Shown here piece by piece: positions 1 through 8,102 of a DNA stretch of 64,000 nt. Each line of letters starts with the position of its first letter. Within the stretch, counting starts at the first letter, position 1. The position numbers were made by a program, and so were the translations under genes. This DNA comes from Merdimmobilis hominis. Lineage in GTDB: Bacteria; Bacillota; Clostridia; Oscillospirales; Ruminococcaceae. The notes below the pieces were generated by a model that saw nothing but the letters and a program-made list of their open reading frames with translations, was not told where the DNA came from and did not search any database. The DNA lies in NCBI RefSeq assembly GCF_016901855.1, contig NZ_JACJKY010000001.1, positions 62,001 to 126,000 of the forward strand. The letters run 5' to 3'.

Positions 1-335
1 TCGTGAAATCCCCACATCCAGTCCATGTCAATATGTGCATGTGCAACGCAGTGCATGGTCAGTGATTTTGCGGTATCAGAGAACGGAAACAAAATCGATT
101 CTGCTTTTTGGCAAACAGAATCGGGCAATGCATGCTCTGCAGTGAATGTTTCGAACAGACAATCGACTGCCTGGTCGATCAGCGCATCATAGCGGCCGTT
201 TTCATGCTTGTTGATTTCTTCACAGACTGCAATTTCTGCAAAGATTCGTTCACCCCAAGCAGACAGCTCGCGCATGTCAATCCAATGATTTTTTTGTTCT
301 GGTTTCATTTGTGCAATTTTTTCATATCTCGTCAA
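1..335 (-). CDS. GH38 alpha-mannosidase, N-terminal fragment (runs off the window)
   Basis: Only the first 111 residues are present; the gene continues beyond position 1. Near residues 98-108 it reads AHAHIDMDWMW, the metal-binding His-x-Asp motif that opens the catalytic domain of GH38 alpha-mannosidases. About 95 helical residues precede it, as in bacterial GH38 enzymes. I chose the TTG start at 335 because AAGGAGGGG lies about 6 nt upstream; the next in-frame ATG is 27 nt further in. Family membership is clear; substrate linkage cannot be judged from this part. It fits the glycan-degrading genes further right. Confidence 0.8.
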   Translation of the reverse strand, partial: MTRYEKIAQMKPEQKNHWIDMRELSAWGERIFAEIAVCEEINKHENGRYDALIDQAVDCLFETFTAEHALPDSVCQKAESILFPFSDTAKSLTMHCVAHAHIDMDWMWGFH

Positions 336-368
336 GGGAAACCCCTCCTTCTAGATCAAATCAAACAC

Positions 369-397
369 ATTGTAGCAAGAGAAAACGTAAAAATCAA
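369..397 (-). promoter_or_regulatory. Promoter of the GH38 fragment
   Basis: On the minus strand TTGATT (392-397) is separated by exactly 17 nt from TACAAT (369-374), about 35 nt before the TTG start. Inferred sigma-A type promoter. Confidence 0.6.
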
Positions 398-413
398 CGA
401 CTTTTCTCTTGCT
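374..413. repeat. 12-bp inverted repeat overlapping the GH38 promoter
   Basis: AGCAAGAGAAAA (374-385) and its exact complement (402-413) flank 16 nt and cover the promoter spacer and -35. It could be a regulator operator, or a terminator read rightward because TTTTTT follows the right arm. The sequence does not decide between these. Confidence 0.5.
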
Positions 414-526
414 TTTTTATACAAATCTTTTTTCTTATGACCTTTATGCACAGCGAAAAGACGGAGCACGTAGAATAATGCGAATGAATTGTTTCATTTG
501 TAACACAAATACAAGGAGGAGAAAAA

Positions 527-715
527 ATGAATGAGATGAATGACAACTGCACGCTGTTTACCGCACAGCCGGTTTCATTTGCAATGGCGTATGTTCCGCT
601 TCAGCCGTGGCAAAAGGTGTATGATGCTGCGGTTGGTTTTGATCGCGGAACCATCTTTGCGCAACTGGATAAACCGTTTATCGGAGAGGAGGCTGTGTCG
701 AATGAGCAGCGATAA
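527..715 (+). CDS. cotJA: Spore coat-associated protein CotJA
   Basis: 62-aa protein with the CotJA signature: Ala-Met-Ala-Tyr-Val-Pro followed by a Gln-Pro-Trp-Gln segment, then RGTIF and LDKPF. In Bacillus this protein is part of the CotJ coat complex assembled under sigma-E control. The start has an AAGGAGGAG site 8 nt upstream. Its last 14 nt overlap cotJB, and cotJC follows, the standard cotJABC order. This marks the organism as a spore former. I did not find a clear sigma-E promoter upstream. Confidence 0.88.
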   Translation: MNEMNDNCTLFTAQPVSFAMAYVPLQPWQKVYDAAVGFDRGTIFAQLDKPFIGEEAVSNEQR

Positions 716-962
716 ACAAAAACTGCTGCGCAAACTTCAGGTTGCAGATTTTGCGCTTTCGGAAGCAGTTCTTTTTTTGGATACACATCCATCGGATGAA
801 CAAGCGCTCGCATATTTTCACAAGCAGCGTGAAGGATATGATGCGCTGTATCGAGAATATACGGAAAAATTCGGTCCGCTGCGTGCGTTTGATAATCGGT
901 CAAAAACACGCTGGGAATGGGCCGATGGTCCTTGGCCCTGGGAGTATGAGGCAAATGTATAA
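702..962 (+). CDS. cotJB: Spore coat protein CotJB
   Basis: 86-aa protein starting MSSDKQKLLRKLQ. It has the CotJB pattern: an N-terminal helix with ADFALSEAVLFLDTHP, a central FHKQREGYDAL helix, and a Trp/Pro-rich C-terminus (WEWADGPWPWEYE). The ATG at 702 lies inside the end of cotJA with GGAGAGGAGG upstream, which implies translational coupling. The longer open frame upstream is only a shadow of cotJA. Confidence 0.87.
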   Translation: MSSDKQKLLRKLQVADFALSEAVLFLDTHPSDEQALAYFHKQREGYDALYREYTEKFGPLRAFDNRSKTRWEWADGPWPWEYEANV

Positions 963-996
963 AAAATAAGACGGGCGTTATTCAGGAGGAGAGAAC

Positions 997-1599
997 ATGT
1001 GGCAATATGATAAGAAATTAGCGTTCCCTGTAAAAATAAAATGCACAAACCCCGCACTTGCAAAACTGATCATCACGCAATTAGGCGGACCGGATGGTGA
1101 AGCGGGTGCTGCGCTTCGATATTTAAGCCAGCGCTACAGCATGCCGAATGCAAAAGTAAAAGCCGTACTGACTGATATTGGTACAGAGGAGCTGGCGCAT
1201 ATTGAAATGGTGTCTGCGATTGTATCGCAGCTTACCCGGAATTTAAAAGTAGAAGATCTTGCAAAAGGCGGATTTGACGCCTATTACGTTGATCATACAA
1301 CAGGAGTCTATCCGGTTGATGCAACGGGAAATCCGTTTACCGCAGCAACATTTCAGTCAACAGGCGATCCGATTGCAGATCTGCATGAAGACCTTGCAGC
1401 AGAGCAAAAAGCACGGCTTACCTACGACAATATTTTGCGCTTGGCAGATGACCCTGATGTGCGCGAGCCGATCAAATTTCTGCGTGCCAGGGAATTGGTG
1501 CATTTTCAGCGGTTTGGTGAAGCATTGCGGATTACACAGGAAAGCTTAGATTCGAAAAACTTTTATGCATATAATCCGGCATTTGATAAGCGAAAATAA
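997..1599 (+). CDS. cotJC: Manganese-catalase-like coat protein CotJC
   Basis: 200-aa ferritin-like four-helix protein of the Mn-catalase/CotJC family. Visible di-metal ligands include the EELAHIE motif at residues 64-70, AAEQKARLTYDNIL in the third helix and ARELVHFQRF in the fourth. The length matches CotJC. AGGAGGAGA precedes the ATG. Last gene of the operon, 34 nt after cotJB, followed directly by a hairpin terminator. Peroxide detoxification at the spore surface is known for the family; activity here is inferred. Confidence 0.88.
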   Translation: MWQYDKKLAFPVKIKCTNPALAKLIITQLGGPDGEAGAALRYLSQRYSMPNAKVKAVLTDIGTEELAHIEMVSAIVSQLTRNLKVEDLAKGGFDAYYVDHTTGVYPVDATGNPFTAATFQSTGDPIADLHEDLAAEQKARLTYDNILRLADDPDVREPIKFLRARELVHFQRFGEALRITQESLDSKNFYAYNPAFDKRK

Positions 1600-1620
1600 G
1601 CATACAGTATGCTTTTTTTA
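1598..1620 (+). terminator. Terminator of cotJABC
   Basis: AAGCATA-cag-TATGCTT hairpin at the stop codon, followed by seven T residues. Confidence 0.75.
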
Positions 1621-1697
1621 TCTCCGTTTGACGTCGGTGGTGCAAAGAATTCCGGGCAATTTTATGTTTTCTAAAAGGAAAATCCAATTTCATTCAC

Positions 1698-1732
1698 ACA
1701 CAACCTGCGCTTTAGGAAAGCGCAGGTTGTGT
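1698..1732. terminator. Perfect 16-bp hairpin with 3-nt loop
   Basis: Arms at 1698-1713 and 1717-1732 pair perfectly around AGG. The 3' flank (ATCTTTTA) is only weakly T-rich. It lies between cotJC and the amidase and may act as a second terminator or a transcript-end structure. Confidence 0.5.
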
Positions 1733-1800
1733 ATCTTTTATAAATCACCCAACAAAGGTGTGCTTGCATATAATATACCGAAGAGAAAAGGAGTGTGAAT

Positions 1801-2679
1801 GAAAATGAGCAACAGTAAATTAGTGGACTATACCAAAATATCCCCTAACAGCAGTAATCCTCGAACAAATAAAATCAAAAAATTACGATTCACCACATGG
1901 CAGGCAATATGAGTGTAGAATCATGCGGCGCAATGTTTGCACGGCCTGAGCGGCGCGCAAGTTCCAATTACGCAATCGGTTCTGACGGCCGTGTTGCAAT
2001 GTATGTGGAAGAAAAAAATCGTTCCTGGTGCAGCGGAAACAGTGACAACGACCATCAGGCAATTACGATTGAGGTTGCAAATGATGGCGGTGCACCGGAT
2101 TGGCATGTCAGTGATAAGGCACTTGCAAAACTGATTGACTTGTGCACAGATATCTGCAAACGAAATGGAATCAGCCGGCTGAATTTTACCGGCGATCAAA
2201 ACGGAAATCTGACAATGCACAACTATTTTCAGGCAACCGCATGTCCGGGACCATATCTCGCAGGCAAATTTTCGTATATTGCGAGCGAAGTCAATAAACG
2301 ATTAAAGCCTGCGGCGGAAATTCCTGCTGTAGTAAAGCCGACGGCAAAAACGTATACGGTCAAAAATGGCGACAGCTTCTGGAAAATCGCAATGGAACAG
2401 CTGGGTGACGGCGAGCGATGGAGAGAATTAGCAGCAGCAAACGGTATGAATGCAAACAGCATGATTCATCCGGGAGATGTTCTGAAACTGCCAAGCGGAA
2501 CAGGGAGCACCCCGGTAAAGCCGACGGCAAAAACGTATACGGTAAAAGATGGCGACAGCTTCTGGAAAATCGCAACGGAACAGCTGGGTGACGGCAATCG
2601 ATATAAAGAATTGGCGGAGGCAAACGGTATGACAGAAAAAAGTGTTATTCATTCAGGGGATGTGCTGAAACTGCCGTAA
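1801..2679 (+). pseudogene. N-acetylmuramoyl-L-alanine amidase with two LysM domains, frameshifted
   Basis: From 1897 the open frame begins MAGNMSVES and carries an Amidase_2 domain with the late zinc ligands in HNYFQATACPGPY (around residues 108-120), then two LysM repeats (about 145-195 and 212-260). The usual amidase start is present but out of frame: ATG at 1801 (AAAGGAG upstream) reads MKMSNSKLVDYTKISPNS and ends ...TNKIKK. One extra A in the A6 run at 1877-1882 would restore KKITIHHMAGN, including the first zinc-ligand His. As given, any product from 1897 lacks that ligand. It is either a decayed cell-wall hydrolase or a homopolymer sequencing error. Confidence 0.75.
2332..2603 (+). repeat. 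In-frame duplication of a LysM unit
   Basis: About 88 nt starting at 2332 recur at 2515 with few changes, offset 183 nt (61 codons). Both begin GTAAAGCCGACGGCAAAAAC. They encode the two LysM modules and indicate a recent tandem duplication. Confidence 0.75.
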
Positions 2680-2684
2680 AAAGG

Positions 2685-2716
2685 AAAAGCGCTCAGGTTT
2701 GCTTGGGCGCTTTTTT
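2685..2716 (+). terminator. Terminator after the amidase
   Basis: AAAAGCGCTCAG pairs with CTTGGGCGCTTTT (one G-T pair) and runs into TTTTTT, 5 nt after the amidase stop codon. Confidence 0.75.
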
Positions 2717-2826
2717 CGTAAAAGAATATGGATGAATTTTAATGAAAAAATTGTTTGTATGCATATTTTCGCTATTTTTTGTGCTGATTTGAGAATAAAT
2801 TCTACTGCCGACGGCGAAAAAAACAC

Positions 2827-2856
2827 TTACGAAGACGTTTTTTGATGTGTTATAAT
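2827..2856 (+). promoter_or_regulatory. Promoter of the DUF2798 gene
   Basis: A perfect TATAAT at 2851-2856 with a weak TTACGA 18 nt upstream. It predicts an mRNA start near 2863 and a leader of about 105 nt. Confidence 0.5.
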
Positions 2857-2882
2857 GCAATTGATAAATAACAGTCGCAGTG

Positions 2883-2922
2883 AAAAATAAGTAGCGAGAC
2901 GTAAGTTTTGCTGCTTATTTTT
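2883..2922 (+). promoter_or_regulatory. Leader hairpin with GUAA tetraloop before the DUF2798 gene
   Basis: An uninterrupted stem of about 18 pairs (several G-U) joins 2883-2900 to 2905-2922, closed by a C-GUAA-G tetraloop. The descending arm ends TTATTTTTT, so it looks like an intrinsic terminator or attenuator placed 45 nt before the start codon. It matches no riboswitch class I recognise. Confidence 0.55.
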
Positions 2923-2967
2923 TGCGTTTGCAGCTGTTTAAAAAATGATAGGAAAGAGGAAGTAAAA

Positions 2968-3453
2968 ATGCCAAAAACAAAATTTCAAAATGTTATCTTC
3001 ACACTGATTATGGCCGCAATTATGGTATATGGAATGATCGTCTATAACGTGGCGTTAAATACAGGCGGCGTATCGAATCAAACGTTTCTTCTAGCACTTC
3101 ACGAAATGCCGATCATGTTCCCGATTGCATTCATTTTAGAATTTTTTGTCGTTGAAAAATTGGCAACACGTCTTGCATTTACGTTTATGCGTCCGACGGA
3201 TCGCCCGCAGTTTATTACTTATGCGATTTCACTGATGATCGTATGCATTATGTGCCCGGTGATGAGCTTGATTGCAACACTTCTGTTTAAGCCAATCAGT
3301 TTCGGCACATGGATTCACACGTTCGGATGTAATCTGCCGATGGCGCTGCTGTGGCAGATGCTTTATTGTGGTCCGCTCACTCGTTTGATTTTCCGTACAT
3401 TATTCCGCAAACAGCTTGCAAAAAAAACGCAGGAGGCTGCTGCAGCACAATAA
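2968..3453 (+). CDS. DUF2798 family four-helix membrane protein
   Basis: 161 aa starting MPKTKFQNVIFTL. Four hydrophobic helices are visible (about 8-28, 44-66, 84-108 and 118-140), with the HEMPIMFP and MRPTDRPQF segments typical of DUF2798. Function is unknown for the family. The ATG at 2968 is preferred over the upstream in-frame start because GAAAGAGGAAG lies 6 nt before it and the extra 20 residues would read through the leader hairpin. Monocistronic, between a leader hairpin and a bidirectional terminator. Confidence 0.75.
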   Translation: MPKTKFQNVIFTLIMAAIMVYGMIVYNVALNTGGVSNQTFLLALHEMPIMFPIAFILEFFVVEKLATRLAFTFMRPTDRPQFITYAISLMIVCIMCPVMSLIATLLFKPISFGTWIHTFGCNLPMALLWQMLYCGPLTRLIFRTLFRKQLAKKTQEAAAAQ

Positions 3454-3465
3454 CGTTGGAAGAAT

Positions 3466-3503
3466 AAAAACAGCTCCCTTGTTTTTTACAAGGGAGCTGT
3501 TTT
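3466..3503. terminator. Bidirectional terminator between convergent genes
   Basis: AAAAACAGCTCCCTTGT pairs with ACAAGGGAGCTGTTTT. A- and T-runs on both sides suit the DUF2798 gene and the GH38-like gene converging here. Confidence 0.85.
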
Positions 3504-3513
3504 GCTGCTGAGA

Positions 3514-5913
3514 TTATGAAACGGCAATCGGTGTCAATCGATATGTTTTCACCTGATGAGGTGTGAGCGTTACAGAGGAAACCGCTGTGCCGACTTCGTT
3601 TTCAAGCAGATCACATTCTGTCAATGTGTAGCCTGCAATCTGTACCGTGCCGTCTTTTCCGGCAGCTTCGTAAACACGCAGGTAGATGTGATCATTTTTC
3701 GCATAGCACGCACTCATTACAATGTTTTCGGGCATAGAAATCGGCAGGATCACTTCGGATTCAGCACCGGACTGATCGGATTTGATTGTGCAGGAAACGA
3801 ACGGATATGTGTAAGCGAGCGCCTCACGGTGCAGGGAAAGCGGGTCGAGCGAACCAACAACCGGGCGAAGGGAAAATTCGTGTGTATATGTTCTCCACAA
3901 GCATTTTTCACCCCAAACATAGCGGTTATTATATGCCAGCGGAACAGAAAATGTCTGTGCGTTTTCTTTTGTCAAACACATTGAACCGCGGTTGAATACG
4001 GCCACGCCCTGCACATCTGTACCGACTGCTGTCCAGTAGTTTCCTTGAATGTATGGTTCTTTCGTCGGCGCAATCAAAAACGGCAGATCACGGACGGCAT
4101 CGCATGGTTTATCAAACGGAACAGAGAAGCAAAAACGCAGTTTCTCTTCGTGGACAAATCCGTTTGTATTCTGGCGGAATGCAGCAAATTCGCGTCCGTA
4201 TCCAATCGTTTCACCGCGGTGATCGAATTGTGCACGGCACCCAATCTGCAAAGAATTTTCTTCAAACCGCAGGGTGCATTTGCAGGGAATCGGTCCCACT
4301 TGTCCATAAAAGCAAGCTTCCGCAACCATCGGCCGGCATGTAACATGCCATGTACCGCAGCTTACGGCAGGAGTATCGTTTACAATTCCTGCGAACAATG
4401 CACCGGATTCTCCGTTGTCAATCAGAATGGTTCCGGTTTTCCGGTCTTTGATCCGGCAGATTCCGTGTTCGCTGAATGTAACTTCATAAAACGGCGTTGT
4501 CAGCACCTGATTTTCATAGGTAAAAGACGAAACAGGCGCACTGCCGGTTGTTTCGGTGATGGTGTATACTTTTATACTCATCGGTTTCATGTGAGCGATA
4601 AAGCGTACACGGAAACGACATGGGTTTCCTGATGCATCGCGTTCGGTGACATCATATCCGCACGGAATGACTTCTTCGCCGCATACGGCGGCAAACGCCT
4701 CGGGTGTATTACGGAAAAAGCCTGTTTCCGCCTCAACCATCTGATCCATTTCCATACTGGAATCGTTGATCACAAGGATCGATCGTCCTGCTGTCGCAGA
4801 TATGCGCTTTGCAAGACGAGAGCGAGCGGTGTCATATGCCTGTTTTCCGTATTGATTGCATGCGGAGAGAAATTCCTGTGCTTCATCGAGCAAACCGCAG
4901 ATTTGAATGTCATGATGCTGCGAGATGAGCAGGTGTTTCCATGCATTTGTGACATTTTCCTGATCGGATTCGCCGGTACACAGTGCAGTCATGGCGTTTA
5001 AACGCTCTGCATGTGCGACCAGTGTTTCTGCGGCACGGCAATCGGAAAAAATGCGGTTTCCGCAGTATCCCCATGGCATTCTCACACGAAATTCATCTGC
5101 CGACGGACGATACGCATCGTTTTTCGCCGATTCAAGCGGATAAATATCGAGCAGATCTTCGAGTGTGACCCAGTGATAGCGGTCAACGGTTTCCACATGC
5201 TGTGTCAGTTCTTCACATCGCTGAACAACGTCGTCATAGCGGGAAGCAAGCAGCGGTTCATATTGCTTGAATTTCTCTTCAAACAGCTCAATCGGTTCAT
5301 CCCATTCCCGCGGCCAGCGTGTCATAATATAGTTGTCCATTGTGGTTGCACCAAACTGCGCGCCTTGTCCTTTGTAAGTTGGGATAGTGGGAATACCGGA
5401 GCCATCTTCGCCGTACCATGTGCCGAACGAAGAATCATAGGTCGGATTATAGCCATACATCTGAAAATGTGTCCGCATCAGCGCCATTTTGTAGCCGGCC
5501 TGTAAAATCAGCTGTGGAATTTGACTGTGATAAGCGTGTTCGCTGATTGCATATACATGCGGACGCACGCCGAAATGTTTTAAATCTGCTTCGATGGCAT
5601 AGGTGATCTGCCGCACGTTGCTTTCTTCGCTGATGAAAACGGCAAGCGGCTGTCCGTAGGAAGACGAACCGATCGAGAACCGGCCGGGGAATCGTTTTAA
5701 TGTGTCCCGGACGATTTCGATAATTTCCGGATTTTCGATTGCATATCGATCGTAGCAATACGCTTCGTTGTCGAGACCGATTTTGAATTTTGGATATGAG
5801 GTCATCCAATTCACTGCACTTTCCATTGACGATGCAAAATCGGGACCCCACAAGATATATCCGCCATGGTCATAGCTTAATAAATACATTTGTTTTTCGC
5901 TCAATATCCTCAT
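3514..5913 (-). CDS. GH38-like glycoside hydrolase (alpha-mannosidase superfamily)
   Basis: 799 aa, no signal peptide. The N-terminal third looks like the (beta/alpha)7 GH38 domain: YDHGG near residue 14 takes the place of the usual HxD, DNEAYCYDRYAIENPEI resembles the GH38 strand region, and RTHFQMYGY follows. The rest is beta-rich, as in the GH38 middle and C-terminal domains. The altered metal motif means substrate and even activity are uncertain. ATG at 5913 has AAAGAGGATGAGG upstream. Divergent from the GH63-like gene, with which it probably shares a glycan-degradation role in the cytoplasm. Confidence 0.62.
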   Translation of the reverse strand: MRILSEKQMYLLSYDHGGYILWGPDFASSMESAVNWMTSYPKFKIGLDNEAYCYDRYAIENPEIIEIVRDTLKRFPGRFSIGSSSYGQPLAVFISEESNVRQITYAIEADLKHFGVRPHVYAISEHAYHSQIPQLILQAGYKMALMRTHFQMYGYNPTYDSSFGTWYGEDGSGIPTIPTYKGQGAQFGATTMDNYIMTRWPREWDEPIELFEEKFKQYEPLLASRYDDVVQRCEELTQHVETVDRYHWVTLEDLLDIYPLESAKNDAYRPSADEFRVRMPWGYCGNRIFSDCRAAETLVAHAERLNAMTALCTGESDQENVTNAWKHLLISQHHDIQICGLLDEAQEFLSACNQYGKQAYDTARSRLAKRISATAGRSILVINDSSMEMDQMVEAETGFFRNTPEAFAAVCGEEVIPCGYDVTERDASGNPCRFRVRFIAHMKPMSIKVYTITETTGSAPVSSFTYENQVLTTPFYEVTFSEHGICRIKDRKTGTILIDNGESGALFAGIVNDTPAVSCGTWHVTCRPMVAEACFYGQVGPIPCKCTLRFEENSLQIGCRAQFDHRGETIGYGREFAAFRQNTNGFVHEEKLRFCFSVPFDKPCDAVRDLPFLIAPTKEPYIQGNYWTAVGTDVQGVAVFNRGSMCLTKENAQTFSVPLAYNNRYVWGEKCLWRTYTHEFSLRPVVGSLDPLSLHREALAYTYPFVSCTIKSDQSGAESEVILPISMPENIVMSACYAKNDHIYLRVYEAAGKDGTVQIAGYTLTECDLLENEVGTAVSSVTLTPHQVKTYRLTPIAVS

Positions 5914-5977
5914 CCTCTTTCTTTTTTAATGCTACTGTAGCATATTTGTCTGTTGTTTGCAATAAAACATGACATTT

Positions 5978-5998
5978 TTTCATTCAGTTTTAATGAAA
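5978..5998. repeat. Inverted repeat in the divergent glycosidase promoter region
   Basis: TTTCATT-cagtttt-AATGAAA lies between the divergent GH38-like and GH63-like genes. Its 7-bp arms and central position suggest a shared operator; no regulator gene is adjacent. Confidence 0.35.
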
Positions 5999-6014
5999 TG
6001 ATTGCTGTTTTGTA

Positions 6015-6043
6015 TTGAAATTTTTGAATGGTATTGCTATACT
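6015..6043 (+). promoter_or_regulatory. Promoter of the GH63-like gene
   Basis: TTGAAA (6015-6020), 17-nt spacer, TATACT (6038-6043); the start codon is 64 nt further. Confidence 0.7.
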
Positions 6044-6106
6044 ACGGGTAAATCAATCCAACGCAATCAATCATAAACAAACAGAAAAAGGCAAGATGGG
6101 ATTTGG

Positions 6107-7960
6107 ATGACACAGCAGAGAAAAATAGAAAATCCATACAAAGTGCAGGGCTGGAATACCTGGAATACCGCAAATGTGCTTTCATATGTTCATATGCCGG
6201 AGGGGTTTGCCGTCAGTTTGGCGTTAAAAAACGATGCGACCTGTCAGGTATTTGATCGGTTTCTGATCGGACGGTTTGGTGAAAATGAGGAACACATTCA
6301 TCCCGGCGTGCGCAGCTATGACGGAACATATACAGAACTTACGATTACGATCGGGGAAAGTGTCCAATTCATGGTACAGACTGCCGTGCAACATGATCGG
6401 CAGTGTCTTTTGGTGACACCGATGAAAACAAGTTTGCGCCCGCCGGTTCTTGCGGTCAGAGCGTCTATTTTGTTCCGTCAGCCGGGATATACCTATTGCG
6501 AAAATGATCATTTGATCGGTGTGACACCGAATCGTCAGTTTTCTGTTTATATCACCGGAAAACGGTGTGAAGAAGCACATTTGCAGCTGGAATCTCCCAG
6601 TATCGGTGTAATACTTGATGAACCGATTGCCGTTTCCACCGATTGTGCGGTGACAGTAGAAGAGGTTACAGACATCATCGCGCAGGCAAAAGCATCTGTT
6701 TATGCAAGCGGCGAACAATACGGCGAACTGGCACAGGCGTATCAGGCAATGCGGAGCTGTCTTGCATGGGATACCATCTACGAGCCGGAGCACCGTCAGG
6801 TCTGTTCGCCGGTCAGCCGTCTTTGGAATCTTGGATGGGGCGGCTATGTGCTGTTTTGCTGGGATACCTTGTTTGCAGCGGAAATGATTTCGCTTGAAAA
6901 CAAAGAGCTTGCCTATTCAAACGTGTTTGCGATTCTCAATGAAATGACGGAAAACGGATTTATACCAAACTTCGGCGCGGCCAATGATTATAAAAGCCGG
7001 GATCGTTCACAGCCGCCTGTTGGTGCAATGACAGTTTTGAATATTTACAATCGCTGGAAGGAAAAATGGTTTGTCGAAAAAACGTACGATCATCTGTGCG
7101 TTTGGAACAAATGGTTTTTTGAGCACCGGAGAGCGGCGGATGGTACGATGTGCTGGGGATCTGATCCGGTTACACCACGGATTGGCGCCTATTGGGAGAC
7201 ACATGGGGCGTGTGAGCGGTTTGGCGCTGCGCTTGAATCGGGGCTTGATAACTCGCCGATGTACGACGACATTCCGTTTGACAGGAATACGCATTTGATG
7301 CAGCTGTCGGACGTCGGATTGTGCGGACTGTTTATCCATGACTGTGACTGTATGGAAGCCCTTTCGGATATTTTAGGGCGTGACGGTTCAGTGTTTCGTG
7401 AACGCAGAGAAGCCGTGAGCCGCGCGCTGTCGACGCTCTGGGAAGATGAATACGGATTTTTCTTGAATCGCAGAACAGACAACGGCGCGTTTTCTTATCG
7501 GGTTTCGCCGACGAATTTTTATGCACTGTTTGATGCCGCTGTGGCAGCAGAACAGGCGAATCGGTGTGTGAAAGAGCATTTTTATAATGCGCAGGAATTC
7601 TGGGGCGACTATATTCTTCCTTCGATTGCGCGAAACGATCCGGCATATCCTGATCAGGATTACTGGCGGGGACGCATCTGGGCACCTATGAATTATCTTG
7701 TGTATCGTGCGCTTGAAACAGCAGGGGAGAAAACTGCCTGCAAAGATCTTGCATCAAAGTCGTTGGCGCTTTTGATGCAGGAATGGACGCTGCATGGCCA
7801 TGTACATGAAAATTACGACGGTGATACCGGCATGGGCTGCGGTGTGAAAAACAGTGATAAGTTTTATCATTGGGGCGGACTGCTCTCGTATATCGCACTG
7901 ATCGAAGCAGAAAAGAAAGACGGAAAAGAGAAAGAGTCAGGCGCCGTATTTCATCAGTAA
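6107..7960 (+). CDS. GH63-like (mannosylglycerate-hydrolase type) glycoside hydrolase
   Basis: 617 aa, cytoplasmic. An N-terminal beta domain (1-200) precedes an (alpha/alpha)6 catalytic domain. The latter has the GH63 signatures YWRGRIWAPMNYLVYR and, near the C-terminus, HENYDGDTGMG followed by KFYHWGGLLSYIAL. These hold the presumed general acid and base. Relatives cleave alpha-glucose or alpha-mannose linkages in N-glycans or mannosylglycerate; the exact substrate is not deducible. The Shine-Dalgarno site (GGCAAGATGGGA) is weak. Divergent partner of the GH38-like gene. An assignment to GH15 or GH37 is less likely. Confidence 0.65.
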   Translation: MTQQRKIENPYKVQGWNTWNTANVLSYVHMPEGFAVSLALKNDATCQVFDRFLIGRFGENEEHIHPGVRSYDGTYTELTITIGESVQFMVQTAVQHDRQCLLVTPMKTSLRPPVLAVRASILFRQPGYTYCENDHLIGVTPNRQFSVYITGKRCEEAHLQLESPSIGVILDEPIAVSTDCAVTVEEVTDIIAQAKASVYASGEQYGELAQAYQAMRSCLAWDTIYEPEHRQVCSPVSRLWNLGWGGYVLFCWDTLFAAEMISLENKELAYSNVFAILNEMTENGFIPNFGAANDYKSRDRSQPPVGAMTVLNIYNRWKEKWFVEKTYDHLCVWNKWFFEHRRAADGTMCWGSDPVTPRIGAYWETHGACERFGAALESGLDNSPMYDDIPFDRNTHLMQLSDVGLCGLFIHDCDCMEALSDILGRDGSVFRERREAVSRALSTLWEDEYGFFLNRRTDNGAFSYRVSPTNFYALFDAAVAAEQANRCVKEHFYNAQEFWGDYILPSIARNDPAYPDQDYWRGRIWAPMNYLVYRALETAGEKTACKDLASKSLALLMQEWTLHGHVHENYDGDTGMGCGVKNSDKFYHWGGLLSYIALIEAEKKDGKEKESGAVFHQ

Positions 7961-8039
7961 AAGCATCAATTTTCTTGATTTTTAGCAGAATCCAAAAGAA
8001 TCCCCATTACATAGAGGACGTTTTTTCATTTTATATCAA

Positions 8040-8068
8040 TTGATTTTAAGAAAGAAAAAGATTATACT
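8040..8068 (+). promoter_or_regulatory. Promoter of the PH-domain-like gene
   Basis: TTGATT (8040-8045), 17-nt spacer, TATACT (8063-8068), 34 nt before the ATG. Confidence 0.65.
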
Positions 8069-8102
8069 GAAGATAATCTATGACTAGGGGAGAGGAACGT
8101 AT

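Noticed and set aside
1897-1899. ATG 1897 as the true start of the amidase
   Set aside because: There is no ribosome site before it and the upstream frame holds the conserved family N-terminus and zinc His; a frameshift explains the data better.
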